Notes: generated from the sequence alone by a model not told the origin. Shown: positions 24,687 through 33,231, counted from the first letter of the stretch. The stretch: DNA of 33,408 nucleotides from Lachnospiraceae bacterium (GCA_022790615.1 JAAVXK010000005.1:1-33408); one strand, 5' to 3'. Translations and numbers: made by a program.

Positions 24687-24725
24687 GTGTTAACACTACG
24701 TAAGAAAGAGGGGGATATCTTACGT
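24687..24725. promoter_or_regulatory. Two adjacent inverted repeats upstream of enolase
   Basis: A perfect 10-bp palindrome GTGTTAACAC (24687-24696) is followed by ACGTAAGA (24698-24705) and its complement TCTTACGT (24718-24725). They lie between the orphan terminator and the enolase promoter and could be protein-binding sites. No known regulator box matches. Confidence 0.25.
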
Positions 24726-24885
24726 GATGTTACTAGTATTATTTCCGGTTCAAAAGAAAATATACACATAAAATAACAAACATAAAAAATTTTTTATAAG
24801 CCAATTTTATGAAATAATTTCACGGTTGGTTTCGAAAAATATATTTTGCAAAGTATGGCTGTCAGCCGTTTCCTAATGAATAATA

Positions 24886-24916
24886 TTGACCTTTAATTGG
24901 AAAAATAAAATAGAAT
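24886..24916 (+). promoter_or_regulatory. eno: Possible eno promoter
   Basis: TTGACC (24886-24891) with TAGAAT (24911-24916) at 19-base spacing, or TAAAAT (24906-24911) at 14. Neither spacing is ideal. The ribosome binding site AGGAGG at 24930-24935 is strong. Confidence 0.35.
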
Positions 24917-24942
24917 TATTATATATTACAGGAGGCAATATT

Positions 24943-26391
24943 ATGGCAAAGTGTGAGATAACGGACGTAAGGGCCAGAGAAATTATTGATTCAAGAGGTA
25001 ATCCAACGGTTGAGGCGGTTGTCACGGTGGACGACAGAATTCAGGGCGTTGCGGCGTGTCCAAGCGGAGCGTCGACAGGTAAATATGAAGCGGTTGAGCT
25101 CCGTGACGGTAACTGTACATTTGAGGAATGCGAGCGGGAATGCTGGAAAGACAGATTTAACGGAAACGGCGTTCTAAAGGCCGTTGATAATGTAAATGTT
25201 GATATAAGAAGGTCGCTTGTAGGCCATTGCGTGCTTGAACATGGCGAGCTTGACAATATGATGATAAAGCTTGACGGGACGGACAATAAGGGAAAGCTTG
25301 GAGCAAATGCCATACTCTCTGTTTCACTTGCAGCAGCAAGGGCCGGCGCAAAAGCTAAAAAAATGCCTTTGTACAAATATATCGGAGGAATATCGGCATC
25401 CACAATGCCGGTACCTATGATGAATATTATAAATGGAGGCGTTCATGCAAAAAATAATCTTGATTTTCAGGAATTTATGATTATACCTGTTCCGCACGAA
25501 CCGGATTATCACTGCTGTTTCCGGGAGTCTCTTAGGATGGGAACGGAAGTTTACCAGCATCTTAAAAGAGTGCTCGCAAAAAAAGGATTATCCACGGCGG
25601 TCGGAGATGAAGGAGGCTTTGCGCCTGACGTAAGGGATGCAAAGGAAGCTCTTGATATCCTTGTTGCTGCAATAAAGGATGCGGGGTATACTCCGGGCAA
25701 AGATATTTACTTTGCAATGGATGCTGCTGCTTCAGAGCTGCATCAGGCTGACAGCGGAATGTATTATTTTCCGGGTGAGAGTAAAGCAAAATGTGAATCG
25801 CTTGAAAGTGGAGGTAAGAAAGACGGTTCAGGATGCGGATGCGCAACGCAGGAGGTTGCAGCGCAGCAGCCCGACACTATATCCACGCAGATTACGCGCT
25901 CAACGGATGAGATGATTGCATATTACAAAGAATTGGTGAACGAATATCCGATTCTATCTATAGAAGACCCGCTTGATGAAGAGGACTGGGACGGATGGAA
26001 GAAAATAACGGACGAGCTTGGAGACAGGATTCAGCTTGTCGGGGATGATTTGTTTGTTACGAACTGCGAGAGACTTAAGAAAGGAATAGAGATGGGATGC
26101 GCCAATTCCATTCTTATCAAACTCAATCAGATAGGAACACTGTCTGAGACGATGGATGCAATCAGACTTGCAAAGACAGCCGGATATACGGCTATAGTGT
26201 CGCACCGTTCGGGTGAGACGGAGGATACTACAATAGCGGACCTTGCCGTAGCGCTTAATACCGGACAGATTAAAACCGGGGCCCCGTGCCGCAGCGAGAG
26301 GGTGGCAAAGTATAACAGGCTTATAAGAATTGAGGAAGAACTGGGTGTAAGCGCGGCGTTTCCGGGTATTAAAGCATTTATGGTAAAATAG
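24943..26391 (+). CDS. eno: Enolase with Cys-rich insertion
   Basis: A 482-residue enolase, interconverting 2-phosphoglycerate and phosphoenolpyruvate in glycolysis. ATG 24943 follows AGGAGG. Catalytic parts are intact: Ser-loop [25 protein letters not shown] (Glu177), VGDEGGFAP (Glu223), metal ligands Asp260, Glu341 (SIEDPLDE) and Asp368, Lys393 in [19 protein letters not shown] (420-429) and Lys444. It is about 50 residues longer than typical bacterial enolases. The main extra piece, about residues 279-318, contains Cys284, Cys298 and Cys300 in a Gly/Lys-rich loop. A second odd segment (about 57-72) has [13 protein letters not shown], where usual enolases have a short DGDKSRY-type loop. The core is not damaged, so activity is expected. 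It is probably monocistronic, and a long palindrome follows. Confidence 0.96.
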   Translation: MAKCEITDVRAREIIDSRGNPTVEAVVTVDDRIQGVAACPSGASTGKYEAVELRDGNCTFEECERECWKDRFNGNGVLKAVDNVNVDIRRSLVGHCVLEHGELDNMMIKLDGTDNKGKLGANAILSVSLAAARAGAKAKKMPLYKYIGGISASTMPVPMMNIINGGVHAKNNLDFQEFMIIPVPHEPDYHCCFRESLRMGTEVYQHLKRVLAKKGLSTAVGDEGGFAPDVRDAKEALDILVAAIKDAGYTPGKDIYFAMDAAASELHQADSGMYYFPGESKAKCESLESGGKKDGSGCGCATQEVAAQQPDTISTQITRSTDEMIAYYKELVNEYPILSIEDPLDEEDWDGWKKITDELGDRIQLVGDDLFVTNCERLKKGIEMGCANSILIKLNQIGTLSETMDAIRLAKTAGYTAIVSHRSGETEDTTIADLAVALNTGQIKTGAPCRSERVAKYNRLIRIEEELGVSAAFPGIKAFMVK

Positions 26392-26438
26392 AGGAAAATA
26401 TTGTATTGCGGCATTATATTGTGGCTTCGTAGTGCGAC

Positions 26439-26581
26439 GCCCGCATGTATAACGGTTATTATAGTACGGGCACGTTCTCGCTTAGTTACACACGCAGCGG
26501 TTCTAAGGCCGCAAAAAACGCAGCCAAAGAACCGGCGTGTGTAAATATCCCGTTACTATAATAACCGTTATACATGCGGGC
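26439..26581. repeat. Palindromic element downstream of eno, about 28-bp perfect inverted ends
   Basis: The ends, beginning GCCCGCATGTATAACGG at 26439 and mirrored at the 26581 end, are perfectly complementary for about 28 bases. Inside, TTACACACGC pairs with GCGTGTGTAA, and GGTTCT with AGAACC. The whole 143-bp element folds into one hairpin. Non-coding. It may stabilise or end the eno transcript, or be a dispersed repeat. The remaining gap to 26761 is AT-rich, with a 15-bp palindrome ATTTGCC-C-GGCAAAT at 26729-26743. Confidence 0.75.
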
Positions 26582-26761
26582 TGTATACTGCTATATAATA
26601 AATATCAGTATATATATTTGAATTATAATATTTTAAATATTATTTTGTATGTAATGATTATGTTTGTCTGAGCGTCGGATATTTAGTTTAAATATATCTT
26701 GGCAATTTCAATAAATATAGATAGCCGAATTTGCCCGGCAAATCATATTTAGAAAAAATAC

Positions 26762-26791
26762 TTGACAAAACGATTAAACATATGTTTAAAT
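26762..26791 (+). promoter_or_regulatory. Promoter and operator of the heavy-metal efflux operon
   Basis: A consensus -35 box TTGACA (26762-26767) is followed 17-18 bases later by an A/T-rich -10 (TTTAAA or TTAAAT, 26785-26791). A perfect 16-bp palindrome, TTAAACATATGTTTAA (26774-26789), fills the spacer and overlaps the -10. This is the position expected for an ArsR/SmtB repressor, and such a repressor is the last gene of the operon. Confidence 0.65.
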
Positions 26792-26840
26792 GTTCATAGA
26801 AGATAAAAAGGATTATGCACTTATCTTTTTATGAACATTT
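26788..26840 (+). promoter_or_regulatory. Strong hairpin in the leader of the metal efflux operon
   Basis: AAATGTTCAT (26788-26797) pairs perfectly with ATGAACATTT (26831-26840), and AAGATAA (26800-26806) with TTATCTT (26821-26827), leaving a 14-base loop. The stem is followed by TTTTG and then the ribosome binding site GGAGG (26847-26851). It could be a second repressor site or an RNA attenuator. Confidence 0.5.
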
Positions 26841-26861
26841 TTGATTGGAGGATGATGGATT

Positions 26862-27080
26862 ATGAAAAAGAAATACAAAATTGAAGTAGACTGCGCGGCA
26901 TGCGCGTTAAAAATGGAGGAGGCCGTAAAAAAGATTAGCGGAGTAAAGGACGCCGCGGTCGGGTTTATGACGCAAAAAATGAGCGTCGAGTTTGAGGATG
27001 ACGCAGACGTTGACACAGTCATGCAGCAGGCGGTTAAGGCTTGCAAAAATGTAGAGCCTGACTGCGAGGTGTTTCTGTAG
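26862..27080 (+). CDS. Heavy-metal-associated (HMA) domain protein
   Basis: A 72-residue stand-alone HMA (ferredoxin-like) metal-binding protein. The metal loop is VDCAACALKM, with Cys11 and Cys14 in a CxxC arrangement; KISGVKDAAVGFMTQKMSVE follows the usual HMA pattern. It ends with further Cys residues (61, 68). GGAGG lies about 10 bases before the ATG. The P-type ATPase gene 73 bases downstream lacks an N-terminal HMA domain, so this protein probably acts as its detached metal-binding domain or chaperone. Expression should rise when metal releases the ArsR repressor. Confidence 0.88.
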   Translation: MKKKYKIEVDCAACALKMEEAVKKISGVKDAAVGFMTQKMSVEFEDDADVDTVMQQAVKACKNVEPDCEVFL

Positions 27081-27153
27081 GCGGCTATACATTTCCGCAG
27101 CCTGATGCGGGGTATTTGACTTGAAATGTGTGTAATAGGCGGGGGGAAGCGTT

Positions 27154-29031
27154 ATGAATAAAAAGCAGAGGAAAGTGTTGATAAGAATCATAGTCTCGTC
27201 TGTAATGACTGTGGGATTTTTATTTGTTCCGGTGTCTGGGATAGCCAAGTTTGCACTTTTTATAATACCATACCTTATTATAGGGTACGACATATTAAGA
27301 AAAGCGGCGCTTGGAATTGTACACGGCGAAGTTTTTGATGAGAATTTTCTGATGGCGATAGCGACGGTCGGTGCGATTGTGCTTGGGGAGTATGTCGAGG
27401 GCACGGCGGTTATGCTTTTTTACCAGATAGGCGAGTTGTTTCAAAGTTATGCGGTTGGAAAGAGCCGGAAAAATATAACGGAGCTTATGGACATCAGGCC
27501 CGATTATGCCAACATTGAAGAAAACGGTGAGATAATACGGACTGACCCTGACGAAGTTGTGACGGGAACAGTAATAATTGTACGGCCCGGTGAGAAGATT
27601 CCGATTGACGGGGTAGTAAAGGAAGGCTCGTCGACGGTTAACACAAGCGCGCTTACCGGAGAGAGCGTCCCAAGAAGCGTACATGAGGGCGACGAGGTAA
27701 TAAGCGGCTGTGTGAATATATCCGGCGTACTGCGTATTGAGACGACAAGGGAATTTGATGAGTCCACGGTTTCAAAAATTATTGAGCTTGTAGAGAATTC
27801 AAGCATGAAAAAGTCAAAGTCAGAGAATTTTATTACAAGGTTTGCAAGGTATTATACACCGGCCGTTTGTATAGGAGCATTCCTTCTGGCCGTCATACCT
27901 CCGCTGTTCGCAGTTATAACAGGCGGGGACGCCGCATGGACAAAATGGCTTATACGCGCGCTGACAATACTTGTAATAAGCTGTCCGTGTGCGCTTGTAA
28001 TTTCGATTCCGCTCAGCTTTTTCGGCGGTATAGGGGGAGCTTCGGCACAGGGAATACTCGTAAAGGGTTCTAACTACCTCGAGGCGCTTTCAAAAGTGAA
28101 ATACGTTGTATGTGACAAGACGGGAACGCTGACAAAAGGTGTGTTTGAAGTGACGCATGTCGAGCCCGAAGGGTGGATTACCAGAGAGGAACTGATTCAA
28201 TATGCCGCTCATGCCGAGAGCTATTCCAATCACCCTATAAGTAAGAGCATAAAAGAGGCTTACGGCTCTGAAACTGACAATTCCATCGTAAGCGGCGTTG
28301 ACGAGATTGGCGGACATGGTGTGGAGGCGCTTGTAGACGGCGTGAAAGTGGCGGCAGGAAATGTAAGGCTTATGAAGCGGATTGGAGTGGAATACAAAGT
28401 GCCGGACAAAGTCGGCACAGAGATACATGTGGCTGTTGACGGAAAATATGCGGGGTATATTATAATATCCGACGTAATAAAAGAAAATGCGCGTGAAGCT
28501 GTGGCAGGGCTCAAAGCCGCGGGGGTAAAGCAGGTCGTAATGCTTACAGGCGATGCAGGGAAAGCTGCCGAAAGCGTTGCGAAAGAGATAGGAGTGGATG
28601 TTGTAAAAAGCGAGCTGCTCCCGGAGGATAAAGTAAAAGAGGTGGAAAGTCTTCTTGCAGTTAAAGGCAGCAATGAAAGGCTTGCGTTTGTAGGCGATGG
28701 AATCAACGACGCCCCGGTCTTATCAAGGGCCGATATCGGTATCGCCATGGGCGCCCTTGGGTCGGACGCGGCCATAGAAGCGGCGGATATAGTGCTTATG
28801 GATGATAATCCGGCAAAAATTGCCGATGCAATGAAAATATCTGTTAAGACAATCCGGATAGTAAGGCAGAATATAGTTTTTGCGCTTGCCGTAAAGTTAA
28901 TATGCCTTGCGCTGGGAGCCGTCGGTTTTGTGAATATGTGGTGGGCAATCTTTGCGGACGTCGGCGTTATGGTTATTGCAGTACTGAATGCAACGCGTGC
29001 GCTGTACCATCGCAAAAATAAAGACAGATAG
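27154..29031 (+). CDS. cadA: Zn/Cd/Pb-type P1B ATPase without N-terminal metal domain
   Basis: A 625-residue P-type ATPase that exports heavy-metal ions using ATP. Landmarks: TGES actuator loop (168-171), the CPC transport motif in VISCPCALVIS (277-279), the phosphorylated Asp321 in DKTGTLTKG, the HP locus SNHPIS (358-363) and the hinge GDGINDAPVLSRADIGIAMG (about 520-540). The CPC membrane segment with an ArsR repressor and Cys-rich partner favours Zn2+/Cd2+/Pb2+ (ZntA/CadA) over Cu+. Two membrane segments precede the large loops at about 8-45, and the N-terminal CxxC domain is missing; the small HMA gene upstream supplies it. GGGGGGAAG before the ATG serves as the binding site. Arranged as HMA, cadA, arsR. 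Confidence 0.93.
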   Translation: MNKKQRKVLIRIIVSSVMTVGFLFVPVSGIAKFALFIIPYLIIGYDILRKAALGIVHGEVFDENFLMAIATVGAIVLGEYVEGTAVMLFYQIGELFQSYAVGKSRKNITELMDIRPDYANIEENGEIIRTDPDEVVTGTVIIVRPGEKIPIDGVVKEGSSTVNTSALTGESVPRSVHEGDEVISGCVNISGVLRIETTREFDESTVSKIIELVENSSMKKSKSENFITRFARYYTPAVCIGAFLLAVIPPLFAVITGGDAAWTKWLIRALTILVISCPCALVISIPLSFFGGIGGASAQGILVKGSNYLEALSKVKYVVCDKTGTLTKGVFEVTHVEPEGWITREELIQYAAHAESYSNHPISKSIKEAYGSETDNSIVSGVDEIGGHGVEALVDGVKVAAGNVRLMKRIGVEYKVPDKVGTEIHVAVDGKYAGYIIISDVIKENAREAVAGLKAAGVKQVVMLTGDAGKAAESVAKEIGVDVVKSELLPEDKVKEVESLLAVKGSNERLAFVGDGINDAPVLSRADIGIAMGALGSDAAIEAADIVLMDDNPAKIADAMKISVKTIRIVRQNIVFALAVKLICLALGAVGFVNMWWAIFADVGVMVIAVLNATRALYHRKNKDR

Positions 29032-29042
29032 GGAATGATAAT

Positions 29043-29414
29043 ATGGATAGTAAATCGAATATAAACCTTCCTCACGAGCACGACCAAAATATTAGTAATG
29101 TTTTGGGGAGTATGCCACAGATAGAGGATTGTGCGGAAGTGGCGGATATGTTCAAGCAGGTATGCGACGCGTCAAGACTCAGGATATTCTGGCTCTTATG
29201 TCACTGCGAGGAGTGTGTAACGAACATAGCGGCCGCAATGCAGATGACTGAGCCGGCGGTGTCGCATCACTTAAAAGTGCTAAAAAAAAGCGGCTTGTTA
29301 GTAAGCCGCAGGGATGGAAAAGAGGTATACTACAAAATTTCAGATAATGAAATGTCCGACCTGCTTCACCATGCATGTGAGGCAATGTTTAAGATAAAAT
29401 GCCCGAACAGATGA
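29043..29414 (+). CDS. ArsR/SmtB family metal-responsive repressor
   Basis: A 123-residue winged-helix repressor, 11 bases after cadA. The core is CDASRLRIFWLLCHCEECVT (41-60), then the recognition helix MTEPAVSHHLKVLKKSGLL (68-86) and the wing RRDGKEVYYKIS. Metal ligands of both classical types are visible: Cys53, Cys55 and Cys58 near the DNA-binding region, with an N-terminal His-Glu-His (11-13), recall the CadC alpha3N site; Asp101, His109 and His110 near the end recall the alpha5 Zn site. It should release the palindrome at 26774 when Zn, Cd or Pb binds. It is the last gene of the operon, so it controls its own expression. Confidence 0.93.
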   Translation: MDSKSNINLPHEHDQNISNVLGSMPQIEDCAEVADMFKQVCDASRLRIFWLLCHCEECVTNIAAAMQMTEPAVSHHLKVLKKSGLLVSRRDGKEVYYKISDNEMSDLLHHACEAMFKIKCPNR

Positions 29415-29427
29415 TGTTCGGGCATTT
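29397..29427 (+). terminator. Terminator hairpin overlapping the arsR stop codon
   Basis: AAATGCCCGAACA (29397-29409) and TGTTCGGGCATTT (29415-29427) form a perfect 13-bp stem. The five-base loop GATGA contains the TGA stop codon of the repressor. The T-run is only three bases. Confidence 0.7.
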
Positions 29428-29540
29428 GCCATGTATAAGAAAAACTTTACCATACGTTCTCATTTTTCTTTATATGAAGCATTCAGTGAAAAGATTGTTG
29501 ATTGTGAATATAAAAGCGGATAATCAGACATCATGTAATT

Positions 29541-29600
29541 AGAGCGTGTTTGAAAAAGTGTGAAACGCAGATGGCGGGAATGAATTTTCAAACACGCTCT
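29541..29600. repeat. MITE-like element, AGAGCGTGTTTGAAAA ends, internally deleted copy (60 bp)
   Basis: Both ends are the perfect 16-bp inverted repeat AGAGCGTGTTTGAAAA. Read on the minus strand, its first 35 bases match the left arm of the 24387 element with about two differences, and the remainder is a short piece of that element's right arm, so the centre has been deleted. TA flanks both sides (29540-29541, 29600-29601). It lies about 110 bases before adhE. The rest of the 29415-29710 gap has no clear promoter that I can call. Confidence 0.75.
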
Positions 29601-29710
29601 AGGAGAAGCATTACCCGGACTATTACATTTCGGTGTATGCCGGCGACTTGAAATAAAGACTATTTGCGGGGGTCGGGTAAAATTTTTATCGAAAGTAAGG
29701 AGAACGTTAC

Positions 29711-32323
29711 ATGTATAACAGAAAAAAAGTTGACGATGAAGGAAGTCTTAAGGAGGCGGTTTCGAGGGCGCGCCGCGCGCTGTCGGAATACTCGCAATAT
29801 ACGCAGGAACAGGTCGATAAGATATTCTTTTCGGCTGCATCCGCGGCAAACAAAGAAAGGATAACGCTTGCCAGGCACGCCGTTTCGGAAACCGGAATGG
29901 GAATAGTGGAGGATAAGGTTATTAAGAACCATTATGCTGCAGAATATATATACAATGCCTACAGAGATACAAAGACATGCGGACTGGTGCATGAGGATGA
30001 GTCATACGGAATTAAGAAATACGCCGAGCCGGTCGGCGTCGTGGCGGCTGTCATACCAACTACCAACCCAACCTCCACGGTTATTTTTAAATGCCTGTTA
30101 TGCTTAAAAACGAGAAATGCAATTGTGATATCACCTCATCCCCGCGCAAAGGAATCTACTATAGCGGCGGCAAAAATTATTCTGGAGGCGGCAGTGAAAG
30201 CGGGTGCGCCGGAAAATATCATAGAATGGATTGATGAGCCTAGTCTTGAATTGTCAGGACAGGTTATGAAGGAGGCAGACGTAACGCTTGCGACCGGAGG
30301 GCCGGCGCTTGTAAACGCCGCGTATTCATCCGGAAAGCCCGCAATCGGCGTAGGTTCGGGCAATGTTCCCGCTGTAATAGATGAGAGCGCCGACATACGT
30401 ATGGCTGTGAACTCCATTATACATTCAAAGACTTTTGACAACGGTGTCGTGTGCGCGTCCGAGCAGTCGGTGCTCGTACATGAGAATGTGTATACGGCGG
30501 TAAAAAATGAGTTTGCCGATAAGGGATGTCATTTCCTTGTGGGCGACGAGCTGGACAAAGTTAGAAAGACAATCATTGTGGACGGAAGGCTTAACGCGGC
30601 AATAGTCGGACAGTCTGCTTGTAAGATTGCCGAAATGTCCGGTTTCCGTGTGGCTCCGGAGACAAAAATATTAATAGGCGAGGTTGAGAGCGTGGAAGTG
30701 AGCGAGGAATTTGCCCGTGAAAAGCTATCTCCCGTCCTTGCAATGTACAAAGTAAAGAATCTGGACGAGGCGTTTGCAAAGGCTGAAAAGCTTATAACCG
30801 AGGGAGGGTACGGACACACTTCGTCAATATATATTGATGAGTTGAAGAAAAAAAACTCGCTTTGTGAATTTGCAGAGCGTATGAAGACGGGACGTATAAT
30901 TGTAAACGCGCCTTCGACACACGGCGGCGTCGGAGACTTGTATAACTTCGGCCTTACGCCGTCGCTCACGCTCGGATGCGGTTCATGGGGCGGAAACAGC
31001 GTGTCTGAAAATGTCGGTGTAAAGCACCTTCTTAATATAAAAACAGTTGCTTTAAGGAGAGAGAATATGCTGTGGTTAAGACTTCCGGAAAAAGTATACT
31101 TTAAAAAAGGGTGCCTGCCTGTCGCGCTTGACGAGATAAAAAGCGTGCAGAACAGAAAGAGGGTGTTCCTTGTAACCGATAACTTCCTGTACAGCAACGG
31201 CTACACAAAATGTATCACGGATAAGCTTGATGAGATGGGAATCATCCATACTACATTTTTTGATGTTGAGCCTGACCCTACATTGTCGTGCGCGCTAAAT
31301 GGAGCGGCGCAGATGAGGGCGTTTGAGCCGGACTGTATTATAACCGTGGGCGGGGGTTCTGCGATGGACGCCGCTAAGATTATGTGGGTTATGTATGAGC
31401 ATCCGGAGGCGGATTTCATGGATATGGCCATGCGGTTTATGGATATCAGAAAAAGGGTGTATAAGTTCCCTGAGATGGGAAAGAAGGCATATTTTATAGC
31501 AATTCCCACATCTGCCGGAACAGGTTCTGAGGTTACGCCGTTTGCTGTAATTACAGACGAGGGCACCGGAATAAAATATCCTTTGGCCGACTATGAACTC
31601 ATGCCGGATATGGCGATAATCGACGTTGACCTGCATATGTCCGCGCCTAAGGGACTTACAGCGGCTTCGGGAATTGATGCGCTCATACATGCCCTTGAAG
31701 CATATGTGTCGATTCTTGCGACGGATTATACGGACGGACTTGCAATGCAGGCGATTAAGCTTATATTCGATTATTTCCCAAGGGCATATGAAAATGGACA
31801 GACTGACGTAAGGGCCAGAGAGAAGATGGCAAACGCGGCTGCGATGGCCGGAATCGCATTCGCCAATTCGTTCTTGGGCGTATGCCACTCGATGGCTCAT
31901 AAGCTTGGAGCGGCATTCCATATTCCGCACGGAGTAGCGAATGCATTAATGATAGAATGGGTAATAAGATACAACGCCTCGGATAATTATGCAAAAATGG
32001 GAACGTTTCCACAGTACGAGTACCCTCACACTCTGGAAAGATACGCCCAGGTTGCAGATGCAATCGGTCTTGTCGGCGGCACGGACGCAGAAAAGCTCGA
32101 AAAGCTAATAGCGGCAATTAATGAACTGAAAGAAAAGACAGGAATAAAGAAAAGTATAAGTGAATACGGTATCGATGAAAAAGAATTCAAAGACGGTCTT
32201 GACGCCCTTGCATGGAAGGCGTTCGACGACCAGTGTACCGGAGCCAACCCAAGATATCCGTTAGTGGAAGATATTAAGAAAATGTATATGAGCGCGTATT
32301 ACGGCAGAGAGTATGAGGGCTGA
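29711..32323 (+). CDS. adhE: Bifunctional acetaldehyde-CoA/alcohol dehydrogenase AdhE
   Basis: An 870-residue enzyme that reduces acetyl-CoA through acetaldehyde to ethanol with two NADH, regenerating NAD+ in fermentation; known relatives form spirosomes. The N-terminal aldehyde dehydrogenase half (about 1-430) has PTTNPTSTVIFK (116-127), GVGSGNVPAVID and the catalytic Cys248 in NGVVCASEQS. The C-terminal iron-dependent alcohol dehydrogenase half (about 450-870) has TVGGGSAMDAAKIMW, IPTSAGTGSEVTPFAVITD and the iron ligands around IDALIHALEAY and GVCHSMAHKLGAAFHIPHG. Length matches the family. The ATG follows AAGGAGAACG. It appears monocistronic. I looked for a Rex-type redox operator upstream and found none convincing. 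Confidence 0.97.
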   Translation: MYNRKKVDDEGSLKEAVSRARRALSEYSQYTQEQVDKIFFSAASAANKERITLARHAVSETGMGIVEDKVIKNHYAAEYIYNAYRDTKTCGLVHEDESYGIKKYAEPVGVVAAVIPTTNPTSTVIFKCLLCLKTRNAIVISPHPRAKESTIAAAKIILEAAVKAGAPENIIEWIDEPSLELSGQVMKEADVTLATGGPALVNAAYSSGKPAIGVGSGNVPAVIDESADIRMAVNSIIHSKTFDNGVVCASEQSVLVHENVYTAVKNEFADKGCHFLVGDELDKVRKTIIVDGRLNAAIVGQSACKIAEMSGFRVAPETKILIGEVESVEVSEEFAREKLSPVLAMYKVKNLDEAFAKAEKLITEGGYGHTSSIYIDELKKKNSLCEFAERMKTGRIIVNAPSTHGGVGDLYNFGLTPSLTLGCGSWGGNSVSENVGVKHLLNIKTVALRRENMLWLRLPEKVYFKKGCLPVALDEIKSVQNRKRVFLVTDNFLYSNGYTKCITDKLDEMGIIHTTFFDVEPDPTLSCALNGAAQMRAFEPDCIITVGGGSAMDAAKIMWVMYEHPEADFMDMAMRFMDIRKRVYKFPEMGKKAYFIAIPTSAGTGSEVTPFAVITDEGTGIKYPLADYELMPDMAIIDVDLHMSAPKGLTAASGIDALIHALEAYVSILATDYTDGLAMQAIKLIFDYFPRAYENGQTDVRAREKMANAAAMAGIAFANSFLGVCHSMAHKLGAAFHIPHGVANALMIEWVIRYNASDNYAKMGTFPQYEYPHTLERYAQVADAIGLVGGTDAEKLEKLIAAINELKEKTGIKKSISEYGIDEKEFKDGLDALAWKAFDDQCTGANPRYPLVEDIKKMYMSAYYGREYEG

Positions 32324-32386
32324 TAAAAAACGAAATTACCGTCAAAATTAAGGTTGATATAATATTCATAATTCTTTATAATAGTT

Positions 32387-32420
32387 ATACTGGCGGCCAA
32401 AAAGACCGGCCGCCCGGTAT
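32387..32420 (+). terminator. adhE: GC-rich hairpin after adhE
   Basis: GGCGGCC (32392-32398) pairs with GGCCGCC (32408-32414); ATAC (32387-32390) and GTAT (32417-32420) extend it past a small mismatch. It lies 63 bases after the adhE stop. No T-run follows, so termination is likely but not certain. Confidence 0.45.
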
Positions 32421-32506
32421 CATGTGACGCGGCGGATTTGCTGACCGTGAGCATAGTATTATAATGCCGGCAGAGGGATGGCGGTATTGGAAGGATTGGC
32501 ACAGGT

Positions 32507-33181
32507 ATGAAGAAAAATGAATATTATGAGAAGTTAAAGAAAATGGCCGAAGCAGGTAACGATGATGAAGTCATTAACGGCAATGAAGATAACGGCGCTG
32601 CCAAAGCGTCGGGTGAAAGCGATGTCCACGGGGCTGCGACAGAGGAAAACGATAATCCATCCGGGCAGGGTATGGAGCAGGATATGCCGGAGATTGACAT
32701 GGAAGGCAGCAGGGAATATGAAGTTCTAATCGGCGTAAAGGATATGCAGCATTTCGTCATACGGCATATGTACAGGAGCTTTACAGGATGGTTTGGAGTT
32801 ATTATAAGCGCCGCGGCTGTCGTGATGCTTGTTATGGGGTGGAATGTTTACGGTAATATGGAAAAGATTGCGCTGCTTGTACTGTCGCTTTTATTCACCG
32901 TGGTGCAGCCCGTACAGCTTCTGATGAAGGCAAAAAGACAGGTGCTTTCACAGGAAACGTTCAAAACGCCTATTCTATATAATCTGTGCCGGGATGGAAT
33001 TGTAATCAGGCAGGATGAACAGAAAGTCAGTATAATGTGGGATGATATAAGCAAATTTGTCGAGACGCGCAAAGCTTTCTTTTTGTATACGTCGCCTGTC
33101 AGGGCGTTTATATTTCCCAAGAATGCGGTCGGGGACGCCGCTGAATTTTCTAAGATTGTGAGAGAAGCGCTAAAGAGGTAA
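32507..33181 (+). CDS. YcxB-like membrane protein
   Basis: A 224-residue protein of unknown function. The first 65 residues are acidic, Asn/Gly/Glu-rich and probably disordered in the cytoplasm. Two membrane segments follow (about 95-115 and 120-140). The C-terminal part (about 150-222), with VSIMWDDISKFVETRKAFFLYTSPVRAFIFPK, has the pattern of the YcxB-like C-terminal (PH-like) domain, in which an I-x-W-x-x-I strand leads to a short hydrophobic hairpin and a final helix. The binding site AAGGA is about 12 bases before the ATG. It appears to be a single gene between adhE and a repeat. Confidence 0.7.
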   Translation: MKKNEYYEKLKKMAEAGNDDEVINGNEDNGAAKASGESDVHGAATEENDNPSGQGMEQDMPEIDMEGSREYEVLIGVKDMQHFVIRHMYRSFTGWFGVIISAAAVVMLVMGWNVYGNMEKIALLVLSLLFTVVQPVQLLMKAKRQVLSQETFKTPILYNLCRDGIVIRQDEQKVSIMWDDISKFVETRKAFFLYTSPVRAFIFPKNAVGDAAEFSKIVREALKR

Positions 33182-33231
33182 AAGAATAAATACACGCATA
33201 ATTTGCCGTTACCTGCGTAACCAGAGCAAAG

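Noticed and set aside
24569-24769. Small minus-strand frame of 66 codons upstream of eno
   Set aside because: It spans the terminator hairpin and inverted repeats, has no ribosome binding site and no recognisable protein pattern.
28260-29087. 275-codon minus-strand frame opposite cadA
   Set aside because: Codon pattern and conserved motifs clearly support the plus-strand ATPase; the opposite frame has Ser/Ala/Thr-rich shadow composition and no start signal.
29430-29710. Rex-type redox operator before adhE
   Set aside because: Only loose TTGTTG/TTGATT fragments near 29494 were found; no paired TTGTTAA and TTAACAA half-sites.
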